DNA of 64,000 nucleotides from Nissabacter sp. SGAir0207 (GTDB lineage Bacteria; Pseudomonadota; Gammaproteobacteria; Enterobacterales; Enterobacteriaceae), in NCBI RefSeq assembly GCF_005491205.1, contig NZ_CP028035.1:2170001-2234000 (forward strand). Direction: 5' to 3'. Both the position numbers and the translations under genes were made by a program. Below are positions 50,433-61,241 of the stretch, in pieces. Numbering within the stretch: position 1 is the stretch's first letter; the number at the start of each line of letters is the position of its first letter. The notes beneath the pieces are model-generated. The model was not told where the DNA came from and did not search any database. It saw only the letters and a list, made by a program, of their open reading frames with translations.

Positions 50433-50456
50433 ATGGGCTTCCCCGCTCGTTTCAAG
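50433..50456 (-). promoter_or_regulatory. Candidate sigma-32 promoter of htpX
   Basis: On the minus strand CTTGAAA (50450-50456) and GCCCAT (50433-50438) with an 11-bp gap resemble the heat-shock consensus CTTGAAA / CCCCAT. The start would lie about 55 bases before the ATG. Confidence 0.5.
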
Positions 50457-50555
50457 CGTTGAACGCGCTTAAGCTGCTAAAATCACAAAACTTTACATAA
50501 TGCAGCGATCTGTCTCGCATCATGACAAAGTGTAAGCGAAATATTTTCCGGGCAT

Positions 50556-50582
50556 AAAAAAAGGCGCACCTCGGTGCGCCTT
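50556..50582 (-). terminator. prc terminator
   Basis: AAGGCGCACC/GGTGCGCCTT; on the minus strand the stem runs into TTTTTT. Just after the prc stop. Confidence 0.88.
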
Positions 50583-50596
50583 TTCTGGCCTGCCGC

Positions 50597-52636
50597 TTAC
50601 TTCGCGGCAGTGGTCTGGTCTGAAGTCTTCAACTCCCCGGCCAGATCCAGCGCGATGTGCGCCGTCTCATCCAGGTAAGGGTCTGGCTGCTGGTAATCCT
50701 TCGGCAGATCGTCGAGTGATTTCAGCGGCTTTTTCCCTTCACGCTTGAAGCGCTCATTGATGCGCGTCAGGCGGGTAGCGTCATCTTCCTGATTCTCTTT
50801 TTCACGCTGGGCGAAGTTGAGGGAGACGATGTCACGCTTGTCCTTGGTCGCTTTGTACTTCTCAATGTCCTGCGCGATGCTCTGGAACTCAGGATCCTTG
50901 GCGATGCGGTCATTGTGGGCCTTCAGCAGCTCCGGCACGAACGGCTTCATGTCGCCGGTCTTGCTGTAGGTAGCCGCGTTGATGCTGTCCCACGGCAGGG
51001 CGTTATCCTCGAACGCTTCGCCGGTGTCCGCCGCTTCCACGCCGGTCGGCATCAGGATATCAGGCGTTACGCCCTTACGCTGGGTACTGCCGCCATTCAC
51101 CCGGTAGAACTTCTGGATGGTGTACTGCACTGAGCCAAGCGCCGGCCACTCTGGGCGCAGCATCTGGTCATAGATGCGGTTGAGCGAGCGGTACTGCTGC
51201 ACGGTGCCCTTGCCGAAGGTCGGTTCGCCGACAATCAGCGCACGGCCGTAGTCCTGCATCGCCGCAGCGAAGATCTCGGACGCCGAGGCGCTGAAGCGGT
51301 CAACCAGCACCACCAGCGGGCCTTTGTAGTAGACCACGCCGTCCGTGTCGCTGTCTTCGCGCACCTTGCCGTTGTTGTCACGTACCTGCACCACCGGGCC
51401 GCTAGGAATAAACAGGCCGGAGAGCGACACCGCCTCGGTCAGCGCGCCGCCGCCGTTGGTGCGCAGGTCAATCACCAGACTGTTGACGTGCTGCTTCTCC
51501 ATCTTCTGCAACTGCACCTTGACGTCATCCGTCAGGCCAACGTAGAAGCCGGGGATATCCATCACCGCCACTTTCTCTTTGCCGACGTTCTTCACCGTCA
51601 TCTTCACCGCGCGGTCTTCCAAACGGATGCGCTCGCGGGTCAGGGTCACGGTGCGGGTTTTGGTGCCCTTGCCAGCTGGCAGGATCTCCAGGCGCACTTT
51701 GCTGCCCTTCGGCCCCTTAATCAGTGCCACCACGTCATCCAGACGCCAGCCAATCACATCCACCATCGGCTTGCCGCTCTGGCCGACGCCGACCACGCGA
51801 TCGCCCACGGTGATGTTTTTGCTCTTGGCCGCCGGGCCACCCGGCACCATGGAGTTGATGACGGTGTAGTCATCATCCTGTTGCAGCACCGCGCCGATCC
51901 CCTCAAGGGAGAGGCTCATCTCGGTGTTGAACTGCTCGGTATTGCGCGGCGAGAGGTAGTTGGTGTGCGGATCGATCTCATGGGCGAAGGCGTTCATCAT
52001 CAGCTGGAACACATCTTCGCTGTTGCTCTGCGCCAGTCGCTTGATGGCGAACTGATAGCGCTTGTTGAGGATCTCGCGGATCTCTTTCTCATCTTTGCCG
52101 GTCAGCTTGAGGTTCAGCTCGTCATATTTGACTTTCGCGTCCCACAGGCTGTTCAGCTCATTGATATCCTTCGGCCACGGCGCTTTGCTGCGGTCGAGGT
52201 CAATGGTGTCATTGCCGGTGAAGTCCATCGGTTTGGCCAACACCGTCAAAGCATATTGGAAGCGTTCGAACCGGCGTTTCTGCGCCAGGTTGAACAGGGC
52301 ATAGGCGGTCTCGAGCTTGCCGGTTTTTAGCTCGTCGCCCAGCTCGCCCCGCTTGTCCGCAAATTGCGCCACATCCGCGGCCATCAACACATTGTGGTTG
52401 AAGTCCAGCATATTGAGGTAGCGATCAAAAATTTTGGCGGAGAATTCACTGTCCAGGTCAAACTGGCGATAGTGGGAGCGGGTAAAACGGGCCGTCACGC
52501 GTTCGCTGACGGTGGCATCCTGCGGCTCCTGCTGGAGCTGCGGAAGCGTATCCAGGGTCACGGGTGCGTCATTGGCAAAGCTTGCGCCCGCCAGCAACAG
52601 CCCCGCTACCGCGGTCAATCTGACAAATTTGTTCAT
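50597..52636 (-). CDS. prc: Periplasmic tail-specific protease Prc (Tsp)
   Basis: 679 residues with a signal peptide (ending near GASFA). A PDZ domain lies around 245-325, and the S41 protease core has the catalytic Ser within FSASASEIFAAAMQDYG (about 449-453) and the Lys in EPTFGKGTVQQY. A long helical C-terminal part follows. Prc trims PBP3 and degrades MepS with NlpI, and removes tagged periplasmic proteins. It is 19 bases downstream of proQ, the E. coli arrangement. Confidence 0.96.
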   Translation of the reverse strand: MNKFVRLTAVAGLLLAGASFANDAPVTLDTLPQLQQEPQDATVSERVTARFTRSHYRQFDLDSEFSAKIFDRYLNMLDFNHNVLMAADVAQFADKRGELGDELKTGKLETAYALFNLAQKRRFERFQYALTVLAKPMDFTGNDTIDLDRSKAPWPKDINELNSLWDAKVKYDELNLKLTGKDEKEIREILNKRYQFAIKRLAQSNSEDVFQLMMNAFAHEIDPHTNYLSPRNTEQFNTEMSLSLEGIGAVLQQDDDYTVINSMVPGGPAAKSKNITVGDRVVGVGQSGKPMVDVIGWRLDDVVALIKGPKGSKVRLEILPAGKGTKTRTVTLTRERIRLEDRAVKMTVKNVGKEKVAVMDIPGFYVGLTDDVKVQLQKMEKQHVNSLVIDLRTNGGGALTEAVSLSGLFIPSGPVVQVRDNNGKVREDSDTDGVVYYKGPLVVLVDRFSASASEIFAAAMQDYGRALIVGEPTFGKGTVQQYRSLNRIYDQMLRPEWPALGSVQYTIQKFYRVNGGSTQRKGVTPDILMPTGVEAADTGEAFEDNALPWDSINAATYSKTGDMKPFVPELLKAHNDRIAKDPEFQSIAQDIEKYKATKDKRDIVSLNFAQREKENQEDDATRLTRINERFKREGKKPLKSLDDLPKDYQQPDPYLDETAHIALDLAGELKTSDQTTAAK

Positions 52637-52655
52637 GCCTGGGTTGGCCTCCGTA

Positions 52656-53369
52656 TCAGAACTGCAAGTGTTCTGCGCGCACGATCATCGCGAGACCGGA
52701 AGAGAGCTGCACACGGACACCGTCTTTGGCAATTTCCAATACGGTTGCGTCCATCGCGCTCTTACCAGCACGGACTTTGATCTCTTGGCCAATTTGCAGT
52801 TTCGAGATATCGGTGACGGGCGCCGTTTGGCGGGCCGGGCTATCCTGGCGTTCAGCACGTGGCGCTTTGGCCTGCTGAGGACGCGGCTGGCGCGGCTTGC
52901 GAGGCTCCTGGGCAGCGGCGTTGTCACGGCGCGGCGCAGGCTTTTTCCCCGCTGGGCGCGGACGGCGCGCTTCCGGGGCTTCCCCGTTAGCGGCGGCGGC
53001 TTCGCGGCGCTTGGCCTGCTGCTCGGCGCGCTGGGCCTGGACGCGAGCTTTCGCCTCTTCCAGCTGCTTACGCGCGTGCTCGACGTGCTGCTCTTCCAGC
53101 TCACCGCACGGGTTGCCGTCAAGGTCTACGCGCTGCGCGCCGACTTTGACGCCGTACAGATAACGCCAGCTCGAGGTGTAGAGGCGCAGGGCAGAGCGCA
53201 GTTGCGTCTTGCTCAGGTTCTCCTCAGCTTGGACGCGCTCCACCAGATCCTGAAAAATGCCGATCTTTAATGGGCGCGCTTCGCCTTCGGCGGTGAAACA
53301 GAGCGGGAACCGCTCAGCCAAATAGGCGATGACTTCTTTACTACTGTTCAACTTAGGTTGATTTTCCAT
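52656..53369 (-). CDS. proQ: RNA chaperone ProQ
   Basis: 237 residues. The N-terminal FinO domain (about 5-120) includes [30 protein letters not shown] and [16 protein letters not shown] long charged linker rich in Arg, Ala, Pro and Gln (about 125-180) leads to a C-terminal Tudor-like domain ([17 protein letters not shown]). ProQ is a global binder of structured small RNAs and 3' ends. It forms an operon with prc. Confidence 0.96.
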   Translation of the reverse strand: MENQPKLNSSKEVIAYLAERFPLCFTAEGEARPLKIGIFQDLVERVQAEENLSKTQLRSALRLYTSSWRYLYGVKVGAQRVDLDGNPCGELEEQHVEHARKQLEEAKARVQAQRAEQQAKRREAAAANGEAPEARRPRPAGKKPAPRRDNAAAQEPRKPRQPRPQQAKAPRAERQDSPARQTAPVTDISKLQIGQEIKVRAGKSAMDATVLEIAKDGVRVQLSSGLAMIVRAEHLQF

Positions 53370-53460
53370 GAAATTTCCTGATTACAACGGGTTTGCCAAC
53401 CGGCGCAGGCATGAACAGGCGCCATTATAATGACGCCATCAGTAAATGCCACGTTATCCG

Positions 53461-53961
53461 TTAATCATCGTGAGAAAGGCGAACATATTTTCCTGCTTCA
53501 CATGCTTCCAGCAGGGTGCAGAGCGTCTCGACCACGGCCGCCAGACCGGTTTCGTCCTCCTGGTCGAAGCGGTTATAGACGGTGCTGTCGATATCCAGCA
53601 CGCCAATCACTTCGCCATTGACCCGCAGCGGCAGGACAATTTCGGCATTGCTGGCAGCGTCGCACGCGATGTGGCCTGGGAACGCATGGACGTCCGCCAC
53701 GCGCTGAATGGTGCCCTCGGCCACGGCGGTGCCGCACACGCCCTTCCCAACCGGGATGCGCACGCAGGCAATCTTGCCCTGGAACGGCCCGAGCACCAGC
53801 GTTTTACCATCCATCAGGTAGAACCCGGCCCAGTTGACGCCCTCCAGGCGCTCATAGAGCAGCGCGCTGGCGTTGGAGAGGGTGGCGATAAAGTTGGTCT
53901 CGCCGGCCAGCAGCGCGCCCATGTCACGTTTTAATTCGGTGTAGAATGCTTCTTTATTCAT
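53461..53961 (-). CDS. msrC: Free methionine-(R)-sulfoxide reductase
   Basis: A 166-residue GAF-domain enzyme (E. coli YebR) that reduces free Met-R-sulfoxide. The three conserved cysteines are in GKIACVRIPVGKGVCGTAV and HIACDAASNAEIVLPL. WAGFYLMDGKTLVLGPFQG is also typical. It lies upstream of proQ on the same strand with about 90 bases between. Confidence 0.94.
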   Translation of the reverse strand: MNKEAFYTELKRDMGALLAGETNFIATLSNASALLYERLEGVNWAGFYLMDGKTLVLGPFQGKIACVRIPVGKGVCGTAVAEGTIQRVADVHAFPGHIACDAASNAEIVLPLRVNGEVIGVLDIDSTVYNRFDQEDETGLAAVVETLCTLLEACEAGKYVRLSHDD

Positions 53962-54320
53962 GTTATGACCATAGAATCTGTGGGGACAGCCAGCGTCGCA
54001 CTGCGCTTAGCCCCTATAAAATAAGCATTAAATGCGTATCGTCACAAGGTTAATCGGCGGTTACTTCACAAAACACCCCGTGTCGCGGTATGTTGGCGGC
54101 ACGAAGTTGCCGGATTTCTCCCAGCCATGCCTGATCACTTCCTAATTTCACGCTACGCTAAGTTTCTGGACGCGCATCAAAAAGTGATCGCGCCGGCCGG
54201 CCGGCAAGGCCGGGAGCGGATTGTGCCCCAGAGAGCCTGCCGGGCGCGCGCGTTTTTTTGTAACCAGGTGGCACAGACCCCATCCAGGCTGTTCACGCAC
54301 CTTATGCCGAGACCGGGATC
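53962..54320. other. Intergenic region between msrC and letA
   Basis: 359 bases with no supportable gene. It must hold divergent promoters, which I cannot place. The only structure is a 14-base perfect palindrome GCCGGCCGGCCGGC at 54192-54205, followed by a further GGCCGGG. The 65-codon open frame at 54127 has no ribosome binding site. Confidence 0.5.
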
Positions 54321-55568
54321 ATGAAAATAGAGTCACTCTCCGGCCCCCTGCCGCAGGCCCACTACCGACGTTGCGGTGAATGCGACGCGCTGTTTACCCT
54401 GCCTCCGCTGCAACGCATCCAGGTCGCCTACTGCCCTCGCTGCAATGCCCGCATTGAGAAGGGCCATGACTGGTCGTTGACGCGGCTGGCGGCGGTAGCG
54501 GTGGCCGCGCTGGTGCTGATGCCCTTTGCCTTCAGCGAGCCGCTGATCGCCATCCGCCTGCTCGGTACGCGCATTACCGCCTCGCTGCTCGACGGCATCG
54601 GGCTGATGACCCAGCAAGGCTCGCCGCTCACCGCCAGCATGGTCGCCTTCTGTACCCTCGGCGCGCCGCTAACGCTGGTGCTGGCGATCCTCTACCTGTT
54701 TATCGGCCGCCAGCTGGGGATGAACCTACGGCCGGTGCTGTTGATGCTGGATCGCGTCAAGGAGTGGGTGATGCTCGACATCTACCTGATTGGCATGGCG
54801 GTAGCCTGCATCAAGGTCAAGGATTTCGCCGACATCTCCCCCGGCCCGGCGCTGGCCGCCTATCTGGCGATGCTGCTGCTGACGCTGCTGTTGCTGATCC
54901 ACCTCAACGTTGACCAGCTCTGGCGGCGGCTCTACCCGCAGCCGCGGCCCACGGAGACGCCTGAGCAGCTGCGCCTCTGTTTGGCGTGCCACTTCACCGG
55001 CACCCCCGACAGCCGTGGCCGCTGCCCGCGCTGCCATGTGCCGATGCGCCTGCGCCGCCGCCACAGCCTGCAAAAGAGCTGGGCGGCGCTGATTGCCTCG
55101 ATGGTCTTCCTGCTACCGGCCAACCTGCTGCCCATCTCGGTGATCTACACCAATGGCCAGCGGATGGAGGACACCATCTTCTCTGGCGTGGTCTCCCTCG
55201 CCACCTCCGGCAATGTGCCGATTGCTGGCATTGTCTTCATCGCCAGCGTGCTGGTGCCGTTTACCAAGGTTATCGTGCTGCTGGTGCTGCTGCTCAGCAT
55301 CCATTTCCGTACCCAGCAGAGCCTGAAAACCCGTATCCGCTTGCTGCGTCTGGTGACCTGGATTGGCCGCTGGTCGATGCTGGATCTGTTTGTGATTGCG
55401 CTGATGATGTCACTCATCAACCGCGATCAACTCTTCTCGTTTACTATGGGGCCGGCTGCTTTCTACTTTGGCAGCGCGGTGATCTTAACTATTCTTGCCG
55501 TTCACTGGCTGGATAGCCGTTTGATTTGGGATGCACATGCAACAAGAAACGCCGAATACGCCGACTGA
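54321..55568 (+). CDS. letA: Lipid transport membrane protein LetA (YebS, PqiA family)
   Basis: 415 residues. It has two zinc-ribbon-like cysteine sets, CGECDALF...[12 protein letters not shown] near the N-terminus and [21 protein letters not shown] in the middle, each followed by several membrane helices (PqiA repeats). LetA sits in the inner membrane and works with LetB to move phospholipids across the periplasm. Its last 32 bases overlap letB, so the two are coupled. The ribosome site before the ATG is weak. Confidence 0.94.
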   Translation: MKIESLSGPLPQAHYRRCGECDALFTLPPLQRIQVAYCPRCNARIEKGHDWSLTRLAAVAVAALVLMPFAFSEPLIAIRLLGTRITASLLDGIGLMTQQGSPLTASMVAFCTLGAPLTLVLAILYLFIGRQLGMNLRPVLLMLDRVKEWVMLDIYLIGMAVACIKVKDFADISPGPALAAYLAMLLLTLLLLIHLNVDQLWRRLYPQPRPTETPEQLRLCLACHFTGTPDSRGRCPRCHVPMRLRRRHSLQKSWAALIASMVFLLPANLLPISVIYTNGQRMEDTIFSGVVSLATSGNVPIAGIVFIASVLVPFTKVIVLLVLLLSIHFRTQQSLKTRIRLLRLVTWIGRWSMLDLFVIALMMSLINRDQLFSFTMGPAAFYFGSAVILTILAVHWLDSRLIWDAHATRNAEYAD

Positions 55569-58167
55569 GGCGCGGGTCAAAAACAAGCGCCGGCTCTCCC
55601 CCTTCTGGTTACTGCCGTTCATCGCGCTGTTGATCGCCGGCTGGTTAATCTGGAGCAACTATCAGGAGCGCGGCACCACCGTCACCCTCTCCTTCCAGTC
55701 AGCGGAGGGGATTGTCGCGGGCCGCACCCCGGTACGCTATCAGGGGGTGGAGGTCGGCACCGTCCAGACCATTAGCCTGAGCAAGGATCTGCACAGCATT
55801 CTGGTGAAGGTGAGCATCCGCAGTGAGATGGAGGATGCGCTGCGCGAGGGCACCCAGTTCTGGCTGGTGACGCCCAAGGCCTCGCTGGCTGGCGTCTCCG
55901 GGTTGGATGCGCTGGTGGGCGGCAACTACATCGGCATGATGCCCGGTAAGGGCGAGCCGCAGGATCACTTCACCGCGCTCGACACCCAGCCCAAGTTCCG
56001 CCTCAACACCGGCGAACTGATGGTGCACCTGCGCGCCGCCGATCTTAGCTCGCTCAACACCGGCTCGCTGGTCTACTACCGCAAGGTGCCGGTCGGCAAG
56101 GTGTATGACTATGACATCTCCCCCGGCAAGGAGGGGGTGACCATCGATGTGCTGATCGATCGCCGTTTCGCCAATCTGGTGAAGACCGACAGCCGCTTCT
56201 GGAACGTCTCGGGCTTCCAGGGCGATTTCAGCCTACAGGGTGCCTCGGTGAAGATGGAGAGTCTGGCGGCGCTGGTCAACGGTGCCATCGCCTTTGACTC
56301 ACCGCCCGGTGGCACGCAGGCCCGCTCCGAGCAGAACTATGAGCTCTACCCCGATCTGGCGCACAGCCAGCGCGGCGTGGTGATTCATCTGGCGCTGCCC
56401 TCTGGCGACGGCCTGAACGCTGGCCATACGCCGCTGATGTACCAAGGGTTGCAGGTCGGCACCCTGACGGACGTCACGCTGGAGAAAGGGGGCAAGGTCA
56501 CCGGTGAGTTAACGGTAGATCCGTCGGTGGTGGAGCTGATGCGCAGCGGCACGCGCATTGAGCTTAACAGCCCGAAACTGAGCCTGACGGACACCCGCCT
56601 GAGTGCGCTGCTAACCGGCAGTACGCTGGAGTTGATCCCCGGCGAGGGCGAACCGCAGCAAACTTTCCAAGTGCTCGACAGCAGCCAGAAGCTGTTGCAG
56701 CAACCCGATGTGCTGACGCTGGAGCTGCTGGCCTCGCAGAGTTACGGCATCCATCCCGGCCAGCCGCTGGTGCTTTATGGCCTGAACGTCGGGCAGGTGC
56801 TGTCACGCGATCTGACGGATCAGGGCATCCTGTTCAAGGCGGCGATCAAGCCGGAGTACCGCCATCTGGTGCATCAGGACAGCAAGTTTGTGGTCAATAG
56901 CCGAGTCAGCGTGAAGGTGGGGCTGGATGGATTGCAGGTCACCGGCGCCAGCCCGGAGGAGTGGCTCAACGGCGGCATCAAGATCCTGCCGGGCGGCAAG
57001 GGCACGCCAGCGGGCCGCTACCCGCTCTACAGCGATGAGCAGAAGGCCGAAGAGGGCACGCTGGGCGAGCGGCCCAAGCCTTCGCTGACGCTGACCGCCG
57101 ACAGCCTGCCGGATGTGCAGGCCGGTTCGGTGGTGCTCTACCGCAAATTCCAGGTGGGTGAGATCACGGACATCCGCCCGCGCGCCCACGCCTTTGACAT
57201 CGACGTCTATATCCAGCCGGAGTACCGCAAGCTGTTGACGGAGAAGAGCATCTTCTGGGCAGAGGGCGGTGCCAAGGTGCAACTGAATGGCGCGGGCCTG
57301 TCGGTACAGGCGTCGCCACTGAACCGCGCCCTGAAGGGGGCGATCAGCTTCGACAACCTGGAGGGCGTGACGCTGAACAAAGGGGCGAAACGGATGCTCT
57401 ACAGCAACGAGACCGCCGCCCGCGCGGTGGGCAGCCAGATCACCCTGACCACCTTTGACGCCAGCAAGCTCTCGCCGGGTATGCCAATCCGCTATCTGGG
57501 GATCGACATTGGCCAGGTGGAGTCGCTGAAACTGACGTCGGCCCGCAATCAGGTAGACGCCAAGGCAGTGCTCTACCCAGAGTTCGTGCAGACCTTTGCC
57601 CGCGCTGGCACCCGCTTCTCTATCGTCTCGCCGGAGATTTCGGCGGCTGGCGTCAGCAATCTGGACACGCTGATCCAGCCCTATATCAACGTCGAGCCGG
57701 GCGTGGGCAACATGACGCGCAGTTTTGAGTTGCAGGAGGCAACCATCACCGACTCCCGTTACACTGACGGGCTGGCGATTGTACTGGATGCCGTGGAGAC
57801 CGGCTCGCTCACCATTGGCACGCCGATCCTCTACCGCGGTATTGAGGTCGGCACCATCACCGGCTTTGCCCTCGGCAACCTCGGCGACCGCGTGCACGTT
57901 TCCCTGCGCATCAGCAAAAAGTTCCAGCATCTGGTGCGCAACAACACCGTGTTCTGGCTCGCCTCGGGTTACAACCTGAAGTTTGGCCTGACCGGCGGCG
58001 TGGTGAAGAGCGGCACCTTCCAGCAATTTATCCGTGGCGGCATCGCCTTCATGACCCCGCCCAGCATCCCGCTTGCGCCGAAAGCCCAGCCGGGCAAGCA
58101 CTTCCTGCTCAACAGCGAAGAGCCAAAAGAGTGGCAGAGCTGGGGCACCGCCATTCCGCAAGGGTAA
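55537..58167 (+). CDS. letB: Trans-envelope MCE tunnel protein LetB (YebT)
   Basis: 876 residues, about the length of E. coli LetB (877). One N-terminal membrane anchor ([20 protein letters not shown]) is followed by seven MCE domains. Each carries a beta-motif like [13 protein letters not shown]; these occur near residues 65, 178, 298, 409, 530, 649 and 761, a spacing of about 115. LetB forms a hexameric stack spanning the periplasm for lipid passage. ATG 55537 (MQQETPN) fits E. coli MSQETP better than ATG 55531. Confidence 0.95.
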   Translation: MQQETPNTPTEARVKNKRRLSPFWLLPFIALLIAGWLIWSNYQERGTTVTLSFQSAEGIVAGRTPVRYQGVEVGTVQTISLSKDLHSILVKVSIRSEMEDALREGTQFWLVTPKASLAGVSGLDALVGGNYIGMMPGKGEPQDHFTALDTQPKFRLNTGELMVHLRAADLSSLNTGSLVYYRKVPVGKVYDYDISPGKEGVTIDVLIDRRFANLVKTDSRFWNVSGFQGDFSLQGASVKMESLAALVNGAIAFDSPPGGTQARSEQNYELYPDLAHSQRGVVIHLALPSGDGLNAGHTPLMYQGLQVGTLTDVTLEKGGKVTGELTVDPSVVELMRSGTRIELNSPKLSLTDTRLSALLTGSTLELIPGEGEPQQTFQVLDSSQKLLQQPDVLTLELLASQSYGIHPGQPLVLYGLNVGQVLSRDLTDQGILFKAAIKPEYRHLVHQDSKFVVNSRVSVKVGLDGLQVTGASPEEWLNGGIKILPGGKGTPAGRYPLYSDEQKAEEGTLGERPKPSLTLTADSLPDVQAGSVVLYRKFQVGEITDIRPRAHAFDIDVYIQPEYRKLLTEKSIFWAEGGAKVQLNGAGLSVQASPLNRALKGAISFDNLEGVTLNKGAKRMLYSNETAARAVGSQITLTTFDASKLSPGMPIRYLGIDIGQVESLKLTSARNQVDAKAVLYPEFVQTFARAGTRFSIVSPEISAAGVSNLDTLIQPYINVEPGVGNMTRSFELQEATITDSRYTDGLAIVLDAVETGSLTIGTPILYRGIEVGTITGFALGNLGDRVHVSLRISKKFQHLVRNNTVFWLASGYNLKFGLTGGVVKSGTFQQFIRGGIAFMTPPSIPLAPKAQPGKHFLLNSEEPKEWQSWGTAIPQG

Positions 58168-58276
58168 CCCTCCCCCCGGCAGCCTGCGGGCTGCCGGGTT
58201 TCCCCCATTTCACCGCCAACGCCGGAGTGTGCTAGACTGCGCGGCACTTTTTACCCTGTATCTGGATTGACTCCCC

Positions 58277-59728
58277 GTGGCTAAACACCTCTCTGCTTAC
58301 CTGCCGCCTGAATTCCTGACGGCCACTCGCGCCATCATGCCTGCCGAACTGGATATGGAGGGGTTTATCGCCGCCTGCCAACGCCCGCTGCGCAGCAGCC
58401 TGCGCGTCAATACGCTGAAGATCAGCGTGGCGGATTTCCAGACGCTGGCTGCCCGCTACGGCTGGCAACTCGCCCCGATCCCGTGGTGTGAGGAGGGGTT
58501 CTGGATCGAGCGGATGGATGATGAGAGCCTGCGGCTCGGCAATATGCTGGAGCACCTGGCCGGGCTGTTCTATATCCAGGAGGCCAGCTCGATGCTGCCG
58601 GTCAGCGCGCTGTTCAACGACGGTGTGGAGCCGGAGCGGGTGTTGGACGTGGCGGCGGCCCCCGGCTCCAAAACCACCCAGATCGCCGCGCGGATGGGCA
58701 ACCTTGGCGGCATCGTCGCCAATGAGTACTCCGCCAGCCGCGTTAAGGTGCTGCACGCCAACATCAGCCGCTGTGGCGTCAGCAACACCGCCCTCACCCA
58801 TTTCGACGGCCGGGTGTTTGGCGCGGCGCTGCCAGAGAGCTTCGATGCCATCCTGCTGGACGCCCCCTGCTCCGGCGAGGGCGTGGTACGCAAAGACCCG
58901 GATGCAATGAGCAACTGGTCGCCGGAGAGCATCCTCTCCATCGCCGCCACCCAACGCGAGTTGATTGACAGCGCCTTCCACGCCCTGAAACCGGGCGGGG
59001 TGCTGGTCTACTCCACCTGTACGCTGAACGCGCAGGAGAACCAGGAGGTGTGCCGCTGGCTGCTGGCGCGTTACCCGGAGGCGGTCAGCGTGGAACCGCT
59101 GAATGGCCTCTTCCCGGAGGCCGCGCGCGCTGCCACGCCGGAGGGCTTCCTGCATGTCTTCCCACAGATTTTTGACAGCGAGGGCTTCTTTGTCGCACGG
59201 CTGCGCAAAACAGCGGCCGTCGCGCCGCTGCCCGTGCCCGGCTACAAGGTGGGAGCCTTCCCCTTTGCGCCGCTGCCCGGCAAAGAGCGCGCGCTGCTGG
59301 AGCAGGCGGCCGGGGCGGCTGGCCTGCCGCTGCCTGCCACCCATGCCCTGTGGCAGCGTGACAAAGAGATCTGGCTGTTCCCGGAGGCGCTGGCGCCGCT
59401 GTTTGGCAAGGTGCGCTTCTCACGCATCGGCCTGAAACTGGCGGAGCGATTCCCCAAGGGCTACCGCTGGCAGCATGAGGCAGTGATCGCGCTGGCCGAT
59501 GCCGCTGGCCATGCAACGCTGGCGCTGGATGCCGAACTGGCGCAGGCGTGGTTTATGGGGCGCGATCTCTACCCAGAGAGCCTGCCGGCGGGCGATGACT
59601 TTATCCTGACCTACTGCGGGCAACCGGTAGGGTTGGCCAAGCGCATTGGCAGCCGCATCAAAAATGCCCTGCCGCGCGAACTGGTACGCGACGGCGCGGC
59701 CTTCGTCGCCCTGCCTGCGGCCGAATAA
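58277..59728 (+). CDS. rsmF: 16S rRNA m5C1407 methyltransferase RsmF
   Basis: 483 residues with a GTG start ([13 protein letters not shown]). The SAM-binding site is in [19 protein letters not shown]. The two catalytic cysteines are in [14 protein letters not shown] and [15 protein letters not shown]. The C-terminal PUA-like part ([27 protein letters not shown]) matches E. coli RsmF/YebU. It follows letB by 110 bases, as in E. coli; the yebV-yebW genes of E. coli are absent. Confidence 0.96.
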   Translation: MAKHLSAYLPPEFLTATRAIMPAELDMEGFIAACQRPLRSSLRVNTLKISVADFQTLAARYGWQLAPIPWCEEGFWIERMDDESLRLGNMLEHLAGLFYIQEASSMLPVSALFNDGVEPERVLDVAAAPGSKTTQIAARMGNLGGIVANEYSASRVKVLHANISRCGVSNTALTHFDGRVFGAALPESFDAILLDAPCSGEGVVRKDPDAMSNWSPESILSIAATQRELIDSAFHALKPGGVLVYSTCTLNAQENQEVCRWLLARYPEAVSVEPLNGLFPEAARAATPEGFLHVFPQIFDSEGFFVARLRKTAAVAPLPVPGYKVGAFPFAPLPGKERALLEQAAGAAGLPLPATHALWQRDKEIWLFPEALAPLFGKVRFSRIGLKLAERFPKGYRWQHEAVIALADAAGHATLALDAELAQAWFMGRDLYPESLPAGDDFILTYCGQPVGLAKRIGSRIKNALPRELVRDGAAFVALPAAE

Positions 59729-59745
59729 CCCCTTTTCTCCTCCTC

Positions 59746-59772
59746 AAAGCGGGCACCTGCCCGCTTTCTTCA
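59746..59772 (+). terminator. rsmF terminator
   Basis: A 10-bp stem AAAGCGGGCA/TGCCCGCTTT, then CTTCACTTTT, 18 bases after the stop. Confidence 0.8.
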
Positions 59773-60146
59773 CTTTTGCTTACCTGATAACCCGGTTTTC
59801 CTGCGCAAAAAAGCATCACACCCCGCCTTTCAGCCCTCATTTATATTAGCAATACTAATGCTTATCCTAAATGATTGAAGTTACACTCCTTATCCTTTCT
59901 TAACTCTCTCATAACATTTATTTGAAGCGATGGCCTTCAAACCGTGCGCGATTGTTGCATTACTGAACGATCGGCTGGTTTAGTGCGCAAGTTAACTTTT
60001 TTTAAATTTTGAGATGAAATATGTCAAAAGTTATCCTAATAATTAATCAGATTAATAAACCTAACCATTGTCATTGAGGAGGGGAATCGCAGCGTCTGTC
60101 ATTCAACCACTGTTGCAGCTTTTGCTTTTACTTAAAGGAACAGGAC
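59773..60146. other. AT-rich region upstream of the pilus operon
   Basis: About 370 bases, clearly more AT-rich than the surrounding genes, with no supportable gene. It contains the inverted repeat ATTAG-caata-CTAAT (59845-59859) and long A/T stretches at 59996-60060. It probably holds the pilus operon promoter and could be an H-NS target; I could not fix -35/-10 boxes. Confidence 0.5.
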
Positions 60147-60677
60147 ATGAAGAAAACACTACTCACGCTGGCTTCCGTGCCGTTGATGATGTCCCTGACT
60201 GCGACACCGCTCTTCGCCGGGACAGTCACCGGCAACCTCGGCGTGACGCTCACCATCGGCGCCGGTTGCGAAGTGATTGGGGGCAACTCAACCGGGGCGG
60301 TGAACCAGTTCGGCACCCTGAGCTTTGGCGAGTACTCCTCACTGGCTAACATCATTAACTCCCAGTCCACCGATGCCGCCGGCACCGGCAACTTGCAGTT
60401 GCTGTGCACCACTGGCACGCCCTTCACGGTCGGGCTGGACAATGGCCTGAATGCGGCGGCCGGGCAGCGGCGCATGGCGGGCACGGGCGGGGCCTTTATT
60501 GTCTACAACCTCTATCAGGAGCCAGCGCGTACCACCCTGTGGGCACCTGGCACCCCGCTGGCGGGCACCGGCACCGGCACCCCGGTTAACCTGATTGTCT
60601 ATGGTCAGGTGCCTTCTCAGGCGACACCCGCTGCGGGCACTTATACCGATACTGTGACCATGATCATCACCTGGTAA
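60147..60677 (+). CDS. Spore coat U-domain pilin, subunit 1 (Csu-type)
   Basis: 176 residues. A signal peptide ends at TPLFA. The mature SCPU domain begins GTVTGNLGVTLTIGAGCEV and has two Cys (about 41 and 87, GAGCEV and QLLCTTG) that should form the disulfide of this family. It includes NQFGTLSFGEYSSL and ends with the usual GTYTDTVTMIITW. The N-terminal strand of the mature protein would serve as donor strand in the pilus. Being first and best equipped with a signal, it is the likely main shaft subunit (CsuA/B-like). AAAGGAACAGG precedes the ATG. Confidence 0.88.
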   Translation: MKKTLLTLASVPLMMSLTATPLFAGTVTGNLGVTLTIGAGCEVIGGNSTGAVNQFGTLSFGEYSSLANIINSQSTDAAGTGNLQLLCTTGTPFTVGLDNGLNAAAGQRRMAGTGGAFIVYNLYQEPARTTLWAPGTPLAGTGTGTPVNLIVYGQVPSQATPAAGTYTDTVTMIITW

Positions 60678-60703
60678 GCGTCACCTGGACGAAGGAGCGT
60701 ACG

Positions 60704-61234
60704 GTGGGGAGATCGTTGTGGGTAAGCCCTCTGGTCTGGGGCATGGGCCTGCTGGCTGCCGGGGGGTGCTGGCCGGTTACCGCCGTGACCAAAACCGCCA
60801 GCGTCAATGTCAGTACGACGCTGGTGGCCTCCTGCACGGCGGGCACCACCGTCAATGGCGTGGTCAGCTTCGGCACGCTCAACTTTGGCACCACCGCTTT
60901 CCTCTCCCGCGCCGTGAATGTCACCGGCCAGCAAAACGCGGGCGCCATCCAGATTAAGTGCAATAACGGCACCGCCTGGCGAGTCCTGCTGGGCGGTGGC
61001 AACAGCGGCAACACCACCAGCCGCTATTTGGTCGGGGGGCCATCGGCCCAGCGCGTCACCTACAACCTGTACACCAGCGCGGCGTATACCACCGTCTGGG
61101 ACAACGTCACCGGCGTGGCAGGCACGGGCACCGGCCAGACCCTGTTCTTGCCGGTGTATGGCCGTATCCCGGTACAGGCCACACCGGCCATTGGCACCTA
61201 CAGCGACACGGTGCAAGTCACCGTCAGCTGGTAG
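60704..61234 (+). CDS. Spore coat U-domain pilin, subunit 2 (Csu-type)
   Basis: 176 residues, GTG start with GAAGGAG upstream. A hydrophobic signal (LVWGMGLLAAGG...) is followed by TKTASVNVSTTLVASCTAGT, the SCPU domain with Cys pair (ASCTAG and IKCNNG), and end GTYSDTVQVTVSW. Same length as subunit 1 but clearly diverged. It is 26 bases downstream in the same operon. Probably a minor or linker subunit (CsuA/CsuB-like). Confidence 0.85.
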   Translation: MGRSLWVSPLVWGMGLLAAGGCWPVTAVTKTASVNVSTTLVASCTAGTTVNGVVSFGTLNFGTTAFLSRAVNVTGQQNAGAIQIKCNNGTAWRVLLGGGNSGNTTSRYLVGGPSAQRVTYNLYTSAAYTTVWDNVTGVAGTGTGQTLFLPVYGRIPVQATPAIGTYSDTVQVTVSW

Positions 61235-61241
61235 CGGGTGG

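Noticed and set aside
54127-54324. 65-codon frame upstream of letA
   Set aside because: Arg/Pro-rich, no ribosome site, overlaps the letA start.
56803-58161. 452-codon minus-strand frame inside letB
   Set aside because: Antisense to a well-supported MCE protein; no promoter or ribosome site.
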